Part shown: one piece after another, positions 8,889 through 17,715 of the stretch
How the letters are laid out: each line of letters begins with the position of its first letter
Numbering within the stretch: the first letter of the stretch is position 1
NCBI GenBank assembly: GCA_013298985.1
Contig: JAAFJS010000033.1
Span: 1-35,855 of the forward strand
DNA: 35,855 bases
Direction: 5' to 3'
Source of the DNA: Cytophagales bacterium
Lineage (GTDB): Bacteria > Bacteroidota > Bacteroidia > Cytophagales > Thermoflexibacteraceae
Notes under the pieces: generated by a model
What the model was told of the DNA's origin: nothing
Seen by the model: only the letters and a program-made list of their open reading frames with translations
Databases searched by the model: none
Position numbers and translations under genes: made by a program

Positions 8889-11003
8889 TTATAGCTTTAC
8901 CCCAACTATCAGAATATCATCTATTTGTGGGAAAGGAGAAATAGACGCACTCGTATTGCTCACCCAGTCTGTCAATGTATCGTCTAAGATTTGCTTTTGC
9001 TCAGAAAAATCTTTGGCTGAAATATCCAATAACAGCTTTTTGAAACTATCACGCATAAACTTACGGAAAGGTGTCCCGCCAAACTGGTGATAATAACCAT
9101 CAGAAATCATGTAAAGCGTAGTGGGTACATTAAAGTCAAACGTGGTGGTCGTAAAATTGACATTGCGTTTGCGCTGACGATGCAAGCCTCCAATATGACG
9201 AGGATTGCCTTTGAGTTCGTGAATTTCGCCATTTTGCACATAGAAAAGTGGTGTTTTAGTTCCCGAAAAATCTACTTTTTTGTTTTGATAATCAATCACA
9301 CAAAGCGAAATATCCATGCTATCGCCTATATTGCTTTGCTCTTGTTGCAGAGTTTCAATAAAATTATCGTTTAGTGCCACCAAAATTTCTTGCGGCTCAG
9401 TCATGCCACGTTCGTTGATAAGCTGATTGAGAATACTCCCCCCAATCGTAGAAACCAATGCTCCTGATACACCATGCCCAGTGCAGTCCGCAGTCGCAAA
9501 AATCGTTTTTTTACTGCCATTCACTTCTTTTTGAGAAAGCCAGTAAAAATCTCCACTGACTACTTCTTTGGGTTTGGAAAGCACAAAGTAATCCGCAAAA
9601 GCCTCTTGCATACGCTTTTCTGAGGGCAGGAAAACCTCTTGAATGTCTTTGGCGTAGCGAATATTCTCTGTGATTTGCATATTTTTATGACGCAATTCCA
9701 CATTTTGCTGTTTCATTGCCTCTTTTTGCTCGCGAAGCTCGGCATTCGTTTCATTGATTTCTGTATAGGCAAAATGGAGTTGTTCCGATTTTTCTTCCAG
9801 TTCTTCTTTGCGTTTTATCAATTCAGCGTCCTGCGTTTCATTTTCTGCTTGTTGGGTTCTGATTTCCTTTTGTTGCAGTTCCAGTTCCTCATTTTTGCGT
9901 TTGATTTCTATTTCGTCCTTTTTGAGTAAAGAATTTTGTTTTTTTATCTTTTGATTGTCGCGATAAATCAACGCCAAAAGTCCTAAAACGACAGCTAACC
10001 CAACCAGAGTGCCAATTAATAACTGATTCCTACTTTGGAGAGAGGCTTGGTCTTCCTTTACTTTTTGCTGGAGGGCAAGGTTTTCTCGTTCCTTCTTGGT
10101 CGATTCGTAGCGCACTGAAAGCTCGTTCATTTGTTTATCTCTGGCAATATTATAAAGGCTGTCCTTCAAAATCGTGTAATCCTTGTGGTAATCCAATGCT
10201 TTTTTAAAATCGCCTTTTGATTCGTGATATTCGAACAAAGAAAGATACAAGTTCAATTCCAGTTGTCGCGCATTGATTTGTTTGGCAATAAGCAAGCCTT
10301 CTTGGAAATAAGTCGTTGCCTTCTCAAAATCGCCCAATTTGGTGTAAATTCCGCCCATCGTGGTCAGTACATGCGCCATGCCACCTTTATCGCCCGAACC
10401 GCGTTTGATTTCCAAAGACCGAAGCGTATATTGGAGTGCCTCTTGGTAGCCACCTAACTGCACAAAAACATCACCTAAATTGCTCAGGGCATTGCCAATC
10501 AGCTTTTCTTCGCGCAAGTTTTCCGCAGATTCCAGTGCTTTGAGATTGTACTCGCGTGCGGTGCGTATGTCGCCTTTTTGCTCATAAATTTCAGCAATTT
10601 TCAGGGTTGCTCTGACGATACCTGCTTGGTCTGCCAGTTTTTCTTGGTTGGTAAGCGATTTTCGGAAATACTCTAACGCCTTGGTATAGTTGCGCTGGTC
10701 GAGGTACATCTCGCCAAGGTCAGCGTTCAGAGCCGCCAGCCCTTTGGCATCATTCAACTCCTCGTAGAGTTTCAGTGCCTCTTGGTAGTTACGCATGGCA
10801 TTCTGGTTGTCGTCATTGGCATAGAAAATATTGCCCATTTTCTCATAAATATTTGCCAATTTGTGTTTGTCGCCCTTGGAGGAGAGCATGATACTTTCCA
10901 AACTATCCATGTTGATAGTGGACAACGCGTCTGGGTTTTGTCTGGCTGAAACCGCAAAAACTTGAATGGTTAGCAATAAAGATAAAACAAAGCACCTTTT
11001 CAT
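8889..11003 (-). CDS. TPR - transmembrane - coiled-coil - SpoIIE/PP2C-type serine phosphatase
   Basis: A 704-residue signalling protein. It has a signal peptide (1-20), then about six tetratricopeptide repeats (46-285; for example YQEALQYTLRSLEIK and FEKATTYFQEGL) that would face the periplasm, one membrane helix (328-347) and a long charged coiled coil (348-445). A C-terminal SpoIIE-like PP2C domain (about 470-704) follows. Metal ligands are visible as D485 (SGDFYW), D506 (ATADCTGHG), D561/D564 (DSMDISL), D635 (ISDGYYHQFGG) and D695-D696 (IDDILIVGV). Such proteins usually dephosphorylate anti-anti-sigma-type partners in two-component-like or partner-switching pathways. No kinase, STAS or sigma gene is in the window, so the target is unknown. 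It starts with ATG and is monocistronic. Confidence 0.9.
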   Translation of the reverse strand: MKRCFVLSLLLTIQVFAVSARQNPDALSTINMDSLESIMLSSKGDKHKLANIYEKMGNIFYANDDNQNAMRNYQEALKLYEELNDAKGLAALNADLGEMYLDQRNYTKALEYFRKSLTNQEKLADQAGIVRATLKIAEIYEQKGDIRTAREYNLKALESAENLREEKLIGNALSNLGDVFVQLGGYQEALQYTLRSLEIKRGSGDKGGMAHVLTTMGGIYTKLGDFEKATTYFQEGLLIAKQINARQLELNLYLSLFEYHESKGDFKKALDYHKDYTILKDSLYNIARDKQMNELSVRYESTKKERENLALQQKVKEDQASLQSRNQLLIGTLVGLAVVLGLLALIYRDNQKIKKQNSLLKKDEIEIKRKNEELELQQKEIRTQQAENETQDAELIKRKEELEEKSEQLHFAYTEINETNAELREQKEAMKQQNVELRHKNMQITENIRYAKDIQEVFLPSEKRMQEAFADYFVLSKPKEVVSGDFYWLSQKEVNGSKKTIFATADCTGHGVSGALVSTIGGSILNQLINERGMTEPQEILVALNDNFIETLQQEQSNIGDSMDISLCVIDYQNKKVDFSGTKTPLFYVQNGEIHELKGNPRHIGGLHRQRKRNVNFTTTTFDFNVPTTLYMISDGYYHQFGGTPFRKFMRDSFKKLLLDISAKDFSEQKQILDDTLTDWVSNTSASISPFPQIDDILIVGVKL

Positions 11004-11296
11004 GGTCGCAATGAGTTAGATTAAATGTTAAATAAAATAGAAAAGTAGTTAAATTAATTCGATTTTAAAAACTTAAATCTCAAATTAATTCTTATGATGA
11101 GAGTAAAATAAATTCAAATAAGCACTGGGGGCGAAACGATATTAATTATCGTAACTTAGTCGTGAAAGTTTAACCTAAAACTATTAAACCTATATACTAC
11201 AAAAATATTGCAAATATTTCCAAAAAAGTTTATATTTTGAAAATATTTTTATTTTTTCACTAATTTGCACGCACATTTTTAATTTTCCTTACTGTC

Positions 11297-13099
11297 ATGC
11301 CAAAACAATATCTTAGTTTCCGCAATATCCAATTTCTGCTTTACGAAGTTTTTGATGCAACTTCGCTGGGTAAATATACTTATTATGAAGACCACAACAA
11401 AGAAACGTTTGACATGATTTTGGAAGCCGCCAAGCAGCTGGCAGACAAGCACTTACACCCCTATTTTTCTGAAATGGACAGGAAACCTCCTCACTATACC
11501 AACGGCAAGATTTACGTTCACCCCAAAGTCAAAGAACTGATGAAGCTCTACGGTGAAGGCGGCTGGATTTCAGCTACTTCCACTTATGAAGAAGGCGGGC
11601 AACAACTTCCTCTTGTCATTTCCAATCTGATAGGTTTTATTTTTGGCGCAGCAAATTATTCTGCTTCTATTTTTCCTTTTTTGACCACAGGCGCGTCCAA
11701 CCTGATTCGCAATTTTGGCTCGGAGGAGTTAAAAAAACAATATATTCCTAAAATGTATGCAGGTGAATGGCAAGGCACAATGGCACTCACCGAACCCCAA
11801 GCGGGAAGCTCTCTCTCAGACGTACAAACGACCGCAACTCCTTCTGAACGTGGAGATTACCTCATCAAAGGGCAAAAAATATTTATTTCCGCAGGCGACC
11901 ATGATGCCGTAGATAACGTAATTCATCTCATGCTTGCGCGCATCAAGGGCGCGCCCGCAGGTACGAAAGGGATTTCGCTTTTTGTAGTTCCTCAAAAGCG
12001 CGTGGAAAGCGGTCAATTAGTTAATAATGATGTGATTACAGCAGGAATGTATCACAAAATGGGCTATAAAGGCGCGCCCATTGCTCACCTTATTATGGGC
12101 GAGAAAGAGGATTGTAGGGGATACTTGGTAGGGGAAGCGCACAAAGGACTGAGTTATATGTTCCAAATGATGAACGAGGCGCGGCTGGGCGTGGGTATGT
12201 CGGCAATTTCTATTGCTTCGGGGGCTTACTATGCTTCTTTGGAATATGCCAGAGAAAGACCGCAGGGCAGGTTGCTTTCCGCCAAAAATCCCGCAGAAGC
12301 GCAAGTAAATATCATAGAACACCCTGACGTAAGGCGAATGTTGCTTTTCCAAAAATCAGTCATAGAAGGCTCTCTTTCCTTGCTTTTGCAGTGCAGTTTG
12401 TATGCAGATTTGGAGAAAGTGAGTGAGGGAGTGGAAAAAGAAAGCTACTTCTTACTGCTCGATTTGCTCACACCAATCGCCAAAAGTTATCCTTCGGAAA
12501 TGGCTATTTTGACCACCAGCGCAGCAATTCAGTGCTTAGGCGGTTATGGCTATTTGGAAGATTTCACGCCTGAGCAGTTTTTTAGGGACACGCGCATACA
12601 CCCTATCCACGAAGGCACTACGGGGATTCAGGGATTGGATTTGCTCGGTAGAAAGCTGATGATGCACGAAGGGAAAGCACTGACTTTGCTCATAGACGAG
12701 ATGCGAAAAACCATTGTTTCCGTTCCCAAAGAAAGCGGCATACGAATCCAAAAGCATGAACTGGCAGAGGCTATTCAGCACCTGCACGCCGTTACTATTC
12801 ACCTCACTGATTTGGCAAAACAAGGCAAACCCGAAAATTTCTTGGCTGATGCGACACTTTATTTGGAATATTTTAGCATTGTAACTATTGGGTGGCAATG
12901 GCTTATTCAGGGATTAGTGTCAGAGAAAGCACTTAGAAAAACCAATTTGGGCGAAGATGACCGCCATTTTTATGAAGGCAAGATGGCGGCTTTTTATTAT
13001 TTCTTTGAGTACGAACTGCCCAAGATTGAGTGGCTACATCACCGCCTAATAAGCACAAATAGACTGACCGTTACTATGGAGTCAGCCTATCTGAACTAA
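11297..13099 (+). CDS. Acyl-CoA dehydrogenase with C-terminal extension
   Basis: A 600-residue FAD enzyme that introduces the 2,3-double bond into acyl-CoA. The order is N-terminal helical domain (30-155), beta-domain with the FAD/substrate motif TMALTEPQAGSSLSD (161-175) and KIFISAGDHD (194-203), then the C-terminal helical domain with ARLGVGM (295-301). The catalytic glutamate is E439 in HEGTTGIQG. Beyond residue 465 it carries about 135 more residues, as in the large acyl-CoA dehydrogenases with the PF12806-type tail. Chain length preference is not readable. It starts at the ATG at 11297 and is transcribed alone. It ends 6 bp from the convergent tRNA-Leu gene, with no obvious terminator between them. 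Confidence 0.92.
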   Translation: MPKQYLSFRNIQFLLYEVFDATSLGKYTYYEDHNKETFDMILEAAKQLADKHLHPYFSEMDRKPPHYTNGKIYVHPKVKELMKLYGEGGWISATSTYEEGGQQLPLVISNLIGFIFGAANYSASIFPFLTTGASNLIRNFGSEELKKQYIPKMYAGEWQGTMALTEPQAGSSLSDVQTTATPSERGDYLIKGQKIFISAGDHDAVDNVIHLMLARIKGAPAGTKGISLFVVPQKRVESGQLVNNDVITAGMYHKMGYKGAPIAHLIMGEKEDCRGYLVGEAHKGLSYMFQMMNEARLGVGMSAISIASGAYYASLEYARERPQGRLLSAKNPAEAQVNIIEHPDVRRMLLFQKSVIEGSLSLLLQCSLYADLEKVSEGVEKESYFLLLDLLTPIAKSYPSEMAILTTSAAIQCLGGYGYLEDFTPEQFFRDTRIHPIHEGTTGIQGLDLLGRKLMMHEGKALTLLIDEMRKTIVSVPKESGIRIQKHELAEAIQHLHAVTIHLTDLAKQGKPENFLADATLYLEYFSIVTIGWQWLIQGLVSEKALRKTNLGEDDRHFYEGKMAAFYYFFEYELPKIEWLHHRLISTNRLTVTMESAYLN

Positions 13100-13105
13100 T
13101 CAAAA

Positions 13106-13189
13106 TACCCTAAGAGGGACTCGAACCCCCATACCACTGAAGGCACTACCACCTGAAGATAGCGTGTCTACCAATTCCACCATTAGGGC
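13106..13189 (-). tRNA. tRNA-Leu (anticodon CAG)
   Basis: Read on the minus strand it folds as a class II tRNA. The acceptor GCCCTAA pairs with TTAGGGT (first pair G-T), the D arm is GGTGGAATTGGTAGACAC, the anticodon stem is CTATC/GGTAG with loop TTCAGGT (CAG), there is a long variable arm (TGCCTTCAGTGGTA), and the T arm is GGGGG-TTCGAGT-CCCTC, with discriminator A. The CCA end is not encoded. Length is 84 nt. Confidence 0.95.
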
Positions 13190-13590
13190 TAATCTCAGGT
13201 ACAAAAGTAAAAAATAAAGATGGAAATAAGAAATTTCTATCAAGGTAAACGCATAATATTTTTATAATAATTTGATTTTCAATTAGTTAAGAAATTAATT
13301 TCTATTTTTTAATTAACTAAATTATTAGACAAATGCTTAAATAACTACAATTTACAAGCCTGTTAGGGCTTAAATATTGACAGTTCGCCGTTGCGATAGC
13401 ATAAAATATTCTCTCATCTCTGCAAGCCTCGTAAGACTCGCACTAAAAGGTTTATAAAGTTCCACGCCAATTCCATTACAACTTAAAAGGCGTAGTCAAA
13501 GATAAGCCCTCGCTTTAGCAGGTGGAGCTATACAAATCCATAAAGAATGAAGATAATCATTCATAAGTATATTAACAATTCATCGTTCAT
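13190..13590. other. Non-coding stretch, no gene seen
   Basis: AT-rich at first. A degenerate hairpin AAGCCT-GTTA-GGGCTT is at 13356-13371 with the same loop as the RAYT-type hairpins. GTTCGCCGTTGCGAT (13382-13396) has near matches at 7007-7021 and, inverted, at 15519-15533. The more GC-rich segment 13430-13540 has stops in all frames; it reads like a decayed dispersed sequence, but I cannot assign it. Confidence 0.4.
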
Positions 13591-13746
13591 AAACTCCTTT
13601 AGGAGTTTGACGTTGGTAAAAATAGTAATTTTGATATTCGTAAACTCCGTTAGAAGTTTCATAATCAACTATTTATACAACTCCTAACGGAGTAGAAATA
13701 CATTTGTATCGTTTTTCCACTACCAACATTTAACACCTACGGCGTT
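13591..13746. repeat. Four-hairpin element 2 (gene-less RAYT-type element)
   Basis: Second copy of the four-hairpin plan. H1 is 13591-13608 (AAACTCCT/AGGAGTTT), H2 is 13642-13659 (AAACTCC, loop GTTA, one mismatch), H3 is 13680-13693 (ACTCC, loop TAAC) and H4 is 13732-13746 (AACACC/GGCGTT, loop TAC). CGTTGGTAAAAATAG follows H1, and CACTACCAACATT precedes H4. It aligns along its whole length with 1189-1336, including the linkers (for example AATAGT after the box), so the two are diverged copies of one sequence and not unrelated hairpins. Confidence 0.78.
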
Positions 13747-13868
13747 TTTTAATCTGCAAAATGTCTATCCATAACCATGTTTTTATACTTTTATGCGTTT
13801 GACCTAAATTTCTATGTTTAATTTGAAACATTATCATAAAAAAGGGTGGTGTTAAAGATGTAATGCTA

Positions 13869-13908
13869 CGTTGCGGGTGTTGCACACAGCGTTCAACACC
13901 ACGCAACG
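13869..13908. repeat. Dispersed hairpin repeat, GCGG-GTGTT type, copy 1
   Basis: CGTTGCGGGTGTTG pairs with CAACACCACGCAACG around an 11-base loop, one base bulged. The core, including the loop ACAG.GTTCAACACC, is shared with 30184-30224. No clear T tail adjoins it. Confidence 0.6.
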
Positions 13909-13945
13909 GCGTTTTAGCAATCTAAAAAAGCTATTTAATACACTG

Positions 13946-13966
13946 TTTTAAGCGTAACGCTTAAAA
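13946..13966. repeat. Perfect hairpin near the nqrF terminator
   Basis: TTTTAAGCG, loop TAA, CGCTTAAAA: a 9-bp perfect stem. It lies beyond the terminator hairpin of nqrF and may act as a back-up or be another REP-like unit. Confidence 0.45.
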
Positions 13967-13997
13967 ATAAGAAAGGTTCAAGGCACGGCCTTGAACC
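13961..13997 (-). terminator. Rho-independent terminator of nqrF
   Basis: On the minus strand GGTTCAAGGC pairs perfectly with GCCTTGAACC around a 3-base loop (13975-13997) and is followed by TTTCTTATTTTT. It lies 56 bp past the nqrF stop. Confidence 0.65.
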
Positions 13998-14005
13998 AGT
14001 AAGAC

Positions 14006-14049
14006 AATTTATAACTAATAATTTATAACTAATAATTTATAACTACTTA
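14006..14049. repeat. Partial copy of the TAAGTAGTTA-end element, with short tandem units
   Basis: Ends in TAACTACTTA (14040-14049), the same 10-base end as the element at 27772-27877, and continues inward with three near-identical units of AATTTATAACTAAT. The inner part of the element is missing. It stops four bases from the nqrF stop codon. Confidence 0.55.
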
Positions 14050-14052
14050 ATC

Positions 14053-15366
14053 CTATCCACCAAAATCGTCAAAAGCTACATTTTCTGGTGGGATACCAAA
14101 ATCATCACACATTTTTAGAACGGCTGCGTTCATCATTGGGGGACCACAAAAATAGAACTCTATTTCTTCTGGCTCGCTGTGTTTTGATAAATAATTGTCA
14201 ATCAATACTTTGTGAATAAAGCCTGTGAATCCTTCTCCTCCATTGTCATTGATGTCTTTCTTTACTGTCCAGCCGTCTTCTGGCAATGGTTCTGAAAGCG
14301 CAATGTGGTATTTGAAGTTAGGAAATTCTTTTTCAATTTTTCTGAAATGCTCTGTGTAGAACAATTCTCTGCGCGAACGACCACCATACCAATAACTTAC
14401 CTTTCTATCTGTCGTTTTCAGTGTATGGAAAAGATGGAAAATATGAGAACGCAAAGGAGCCATACCTGCACCGCCGCCTACATAAATCATTTCACGTTTT
14501 GTATTCTTGATGAAAAACTCTCCATAAGGACCTGAAATGGTTACTTTATCACCTTTTTTGCGAGAAAAAACATAAGAAGAACATATACCAGGGTTTACAG
14601 CCATCCACCTGCCGTTTGCCTTGTCCCAAGGGGGCGTAGCAATACGGATATTGAGCATGATGATGTCACCTTCCGCAGGGTGATTCGCCATAGAATAGGC
14701 TCGGAAAATGGGTTCTTCGTTTTTCATTTTCAAGTCCCACAACTTGTATTTGTCCCATTCTGCCTTGAATTTGTCCTTGCCCGCAGGGTCATCGGGGAGT
14801 GGCGCAATTTCCATGTCTTTGAAAGTTACATTACAGACTGGCACGTCGATTTGAATGTAGCCACCCGATTCGAAGTGTAGTGTTTCGCCAGGGGGAAGTC
14901 TTACGACAAATTCCTTGATGAAAGAAGCTACATTGTAGTTAGACACGACCTCACATTCCCACTTTTTGATACCAAAAATTTCTTCAGGAATACGAATCTT
15001 CATGTCTTGCTTTACCTTTACTTGGCAGCCCAAGCGCACTTTTTCTTTTTGTTCGCTTCGGCTCAAATGCCCTACTTCCGTTGGGAGTACATCGCCGCCG
15101 CCTTCTTCGACCACGCACTTGCACATCGCGCAAGTACCACCGCCGCCACACGCAGAAGGCAAAAATAATTTTTGACCTGACAACGTGGAGAGCAAAGTGC
15201 CACCCGCAGGCACTACGATTGGGTTAGATTCATCACCATTAATGACGATTTTCACATTTCCTGATTGTACCAGCTTTGCCTGTGCAAACAAAAGCAAAAG
15301 TACAAGCAGTGCAATAATGACTGTGAAAGCTACAATAGAAGCGATAATAACTGTTGTTGCTGACAT
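14053..15366 (-). CDS. nqrF: Na+-translocating NADH:quinone oxidoreductase subunit F
   Basis: The electron-input subunit of Na+-NQR: it takes hydride from NADH onto FAD and passes electrons to a [2Fe-2S] centre. The 437-residue protein has one N-terminal membrane helix (about 5-30) and a plant-type ferredoxin domain with ligands C73, C79, C82 and C114 ([11 protein letters not shown]... LGCQ). An FNR-like domain follows, with the FAD motif RAYSMAN (222-228), the nucleotide-binding GGGAGMAP (297-304) and C407 in CGPP; it ends in VAFDDFGG. Length fits Bacteroidota NqrF, which is slightly longer than the Vibrio protein. The other subunits (nqrA-E) are not in the window: upstream on the same strand is an aminotransferase 378 bp away. 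So here nqrF has its own transcription unit or has been detached from the operon. Confidence 0.95.
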   Translation of the reverse strand: MSATTVIIASIVAFTVIIALLVLLLLFAQAKLVQSGNVKIVINGDESNPIVVPAGGTLLSTLSGQKLFLPSACGGGGTCAMCKCVVEEGGGDVLPTEVGHLSRSEQKEKVRLGCQVKVKQDMKIRIPEEIFGIKKWECEVVSNYNVASFIKEFVVRLPPGETLHFESGGYIQIDVPVCNVTFKDMEIAPLPDDPAGKDKFKAEWDKYKLWDLKMKNEEPIFRAYSMANHPAEGDIIMLNIRIATPPWDKANGRWMAVNPGICSSYVFSRKKGDKVTISGPYGEFFIKNTKREMIYVGGGAGMAPLRSHIFHLFHTLKTTDRKVSYWYGGRSRRELFYTEHFRKIEKEFPNFKYHIALSEPLPEDGWTVKKDINDNGGEGFTGFIHKVLIDNYLSKHSEPEEIEFYFCGPPMMNAAVLKMCDDFGIPPENVAFDDFGG

Positions 15367-15482
15367 AAAATTGTTTGAATTGGATATAAATGCTTAATTG
15401 AAATTTTATTTGATGTTAACCTTTCTTTTTTTGAATAGCAAAATTAATAGAATTATGCTATTTTACAAAAGTAAAGACAATA

Positions 15483-15604
15483 TAAGTAATTATGAATTAT
15501 TTTTATAAATTATGAATTAATCGCAACAGCGAACCGTACAAATACCTCATAACCAATATTTTATTCTATAACTATCATATACATTAATTTTGTGTAACTA
15601 TTTA
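15483..15604. repeat. MITE-like element with TAAGTAGTTA-type ends, copy 1
   Basis: TAAGTAATTA at 15483-15492 faces TAACTATTTA at 15595-15604. The interior aligns with 27772-27877 over its length, notably the CAATATTTTAT block and the sequence leading into GTGTAACTA. It has no coding capacity. It occupies most of the 378-bp gap between nqrF and the aminotransferase gene; the rest of that gap (15367-15482 and 15605-15744) is AT-rich and shows nothing. Confidence 0.6.
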
Positions 15605-15744
15605 AACTTATAAAATTAATGATAAATTCTTTTGCTACATTTTTTCGTACCAAAACTTTAAAACCATAACAGCAAGTAATAGCAAGATGTTTTAAACAAA
15701 TCTAACAAAAAATCTTCAGGATTATAGTCTGGATAAATTTAGCA

Positions 15745-16941
15745 TCACTTGCTCAAAACCTCTTTCAAAATCGTATCCATTTTTGCCACTATGCCTTCCA
15801 AATCCTCTGCTGACCAGCTTACGCGAATCCCGATGGAAATCAAGCGACCCACTATCAAATCAGACTGCGGCAGATGCAGGGTTTTCAGGTCTTGCCTGCT
15901 GCCCAGCAACTCGACAGGAATCTTAGCCAACGTTTTCATTTCCTTCAAGTGTTCCCAATTTCTGAGGTAGTGATAATTATTGTCATACCAATAGTTTACG
16001 CCAATGCCTGCTTTGGCAAATTCGCGCGCTGTTGTTCTTGCCAATTCTTCATTGGGCATGAAAAACGAAAGAAAAGTAGCTGAATCACCCTCTGGGTCAG
16101 GCAAAAAGCGAAAGGTAATTTCAGGGTATTTACTGAGCGCATCTTTCAGCACTTTTTTATTCTTTTTATTTGTTTCGAGCAAATAATTGATTTTTCGCAG
16201 TTGCGCTAATCCTACTGCCGCGTGCAACTCGCTAATTCTGTAGTTGAAACCCAACACTGGGTGCGCTTCCATGCCGCGATTGTCGCCAATATGGTCGTGT
16301 CCATGGTCAGCGTACATATCGGCATTTTTGTAAAGTTGCTCATCATTGGTTACTATTCCGCCACCTTCGCCTGCGGTAATGATTTTGAAAAAGTCAAAAG
16401 AATACGTCCCCATGGCACCGTACAAACCCAACGCCTTGCCCTTGTAGCTTGCGCCAAGTGCTTGCGCGGTATCTTCTAAAAGTACCAAATTATTTTCTTT
16501 GCACAAAGCCACGATTTCGTCCAGTCGCGCCATCGCCCCGCACATATGTACGAGCATGACGGCTTTGGTTTTGGAGGTAATCGCTGCCCTGATGCCCTCT
16601 GGACTGAGGCAAAGCGTATCGTCTATTTCTGCAAAAACAGGCAAAGCCCCATTGAAAAGCGCGCCCTCAATCGTGGCAATGTAGGTAAAAGCAGGAACAA
16701 TCACCTCGTCACCCGTACCTATCCCACAAGCCGCCATCATGGTCGCAACCGCCGTAGAGCCACTGGAAACCACGTGAGCATACTTTGCACCTACAAATTC
16801 CGCTAATTCCTTCTCAAATTCTCTTGCTTTCCAAATCCCCTTGCGAGCTTGGTCGTGGTTATAGCGAAACAAAATTCCTGTTTCCATCACGTCCATTACT
16901 TCTTTGCGCTCTTCCGCGCCAAATAATTCTGAGCCTGGCAT
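15745..16941 (-). CDS. DegT/DnrJ/EryC1/StrS-family sugar aminotransferase, KdnA-like
   Basis: A 398-residue fold-type I PLP enzyme that aminates a keto-sugar. The PLP lysine is K186 (SFDFFKIITAGEGG), the ring-nitrogen Asp is D157 (LLEDTAQALGASYKGK) and SSGSTAV (59-65) binds phosphate. The start MPGSELFG, the segment EIDDTLCLSPEGI, VHMCG (131-135) and DHGHDHIG are features I associate with KdnA, the 8-amino-3,8-dideoxy-octulosonate transaminase that makes Kdo8N for lipopolysaccharide in Shewanella. The partner dehydrogenase gene kdnB is not adjacent, and no LPS genes surround it. KdnA function is therefore a family-level guess; another amino-sugar pathway is possible. It starts with ATG; the downstream gene on this strand is nqrF. 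Confidence 0.8.
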   Translation of the reverse strand: MPGSELFGAEERKEVMDVMETGILFRYNHDQARKGIWKAREFEKELAEFVGAKYAHVVSSGSTAVATMMAACGIGTGDEVIVPAFTYIATIEGALFNGALPVFAEIDDTLCLSPEGIRAAITSKTKAVMLVHMCGAMARLDEIVALCKENNLVLLEDTAQALGASYKGKALGLYGAMGTYSFDFFKIITAGEGGGIVTNDEQLYKNADMYADHGHDHIGDNRGMEAHPVLGFNYRISELHAAVGLAQLRKINYLLETNKKNKKVLKDALSKYPEITFRFLPDPEGDSATFLSFFMPNEELARTTAREFAKAGIGVNYWYDNNYHYLRNWEHLKEMKTLAKIPVELLGSRQDLKTLHLPQSDLIVGRLISIGIRVSWSAEDLEGIVAKMDTILKEVLSK

Positions 16942-16985
16942 ATCTTTTTAATGTATGAATGATAAATAATTGCAAAATTAACAGA

Positions 16986-17591
16986 TTAGATTGACAAATT
17001 GACGATATATTGCAAGATTCCGAGTAGTTTTGGAAGTTCGTTGATGAAATACGTGGTGTTATCTATATAAATAAATTGCCCTTCCAGTTTCAAAAATTTC
17101 CATTTTTCACCTTCCGTTACTGCACCAAAAATAATAGGAGTGTCTAAATCGTGTTGTTGATTAAAAAGTCTTGCTCCGTACATTTGGGCTACTGCCTGTG
17201 GGATTCCTCTATTAATTTTACTAATTTTTGCCTCTGTTATCGAGAAAATAGGGGCTTCTATTTCCAATACATTCCAAGATTTGGCAAACATAAAATCCAC
17301 CTCCCCGTTCAGACCTCTTTCTGCATCTACATTGAGTTGCTCACCTGAAAATAGCTGAATTTTCTTATCATTTAACACTTTTATTTCTGACAAAACAGGC
17401 GATACTATCTGCTCACAAACTGCTTTTTCGGTATTCAGTGCCATGCCTGAAGCAATAATAAGGCAACGTAATAACCAAGCAGAAGGCTCTATAAATGGAA
17501 TGGCAGAAGTATCAAACATTCTTTCCACACTTACCAACTGCAAGCCCAAATCATGCGTAATTTTTGTACTCGTAAAATTGCGATATGCCAT
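16986..17591 (-). CDS. Uncharacterised PD-(D/E)XK-like protein
   Basis: A 201-residue soluble protein of no assigned function. Residues about 95-140 contain GEVDFMF (D99), then NVLEIEAPIFSITEAK with E120 and K122, then RGIPQAVAQMYGARLFN (Q132, Q136). The order D...ExK...QxxxQ is that of PD-(D/E)XK nuclease-like folds, and similar stand-alone proteins are common in cyanobacteria and Bacteroidota. The second half (IIFGAVTEGEKWKFLKLEG) fits the usual strand pairs. Nuclease activity is inference only. It lies 59 bp downstream, on the same strand, of a copy of the asnB 3' tail (17650-17694), just as the gene at 21035-21712 lies behind the asnB fragment itself. Confidence 0.72.
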   Translation of the reverse strand: MAYRNFTSTKITHDLGLQLVSVERMFDTSAIPFIEPSAWLLRCLIIASGMALNTEKAVCEQIVSPVLSEIKVLNDKKIQLFSGEQLNVDAERGLNGEVDFMFAKSWNVLEIEAPIFSITEAKISKINRGIPQAVAQMYGARLFNQQHDLDTPIIFGAVTEGEKWKFLKLEGQFIYIDNTTYFINELPKLLGILQYIVNLSI

Positions 17592-17649
17592 TATCTAATG
17601 AATTTTTATTAAACAAATTTACGAAAAACTATTGTATTTCCCAAATAAT

Positions 17650-17694
17650 CTCCTCACATCTCAACCTTTTCCACCAATGCTGAAATGCCAATAC
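17650..17694 (-). repeat. asnB 3'-tail repeat, copy C
   Basis: Read on the minus strand in the asparagine synthase frame this gives AFQHWWKRL, then diverges (RCEEI...). A 28-base run from AACCTTTTCC to GAAATGCCA (+ strand) is identical to 21821-21848. A deletion has removed about 18 bases of the tail relative to copy A. Confidence 0.85.
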
Positions 17695-17715
17695 TACTAC
17701 TTTTTTGAAAGTAAT

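Noticed and set aside
13430-13540. Possible decayed gene between the tRNA and the four-hairpin element
   Set aside because: Stops occur in all frames and no protein motif was recognised; it is recorded only as unassigned non-coding DNA.
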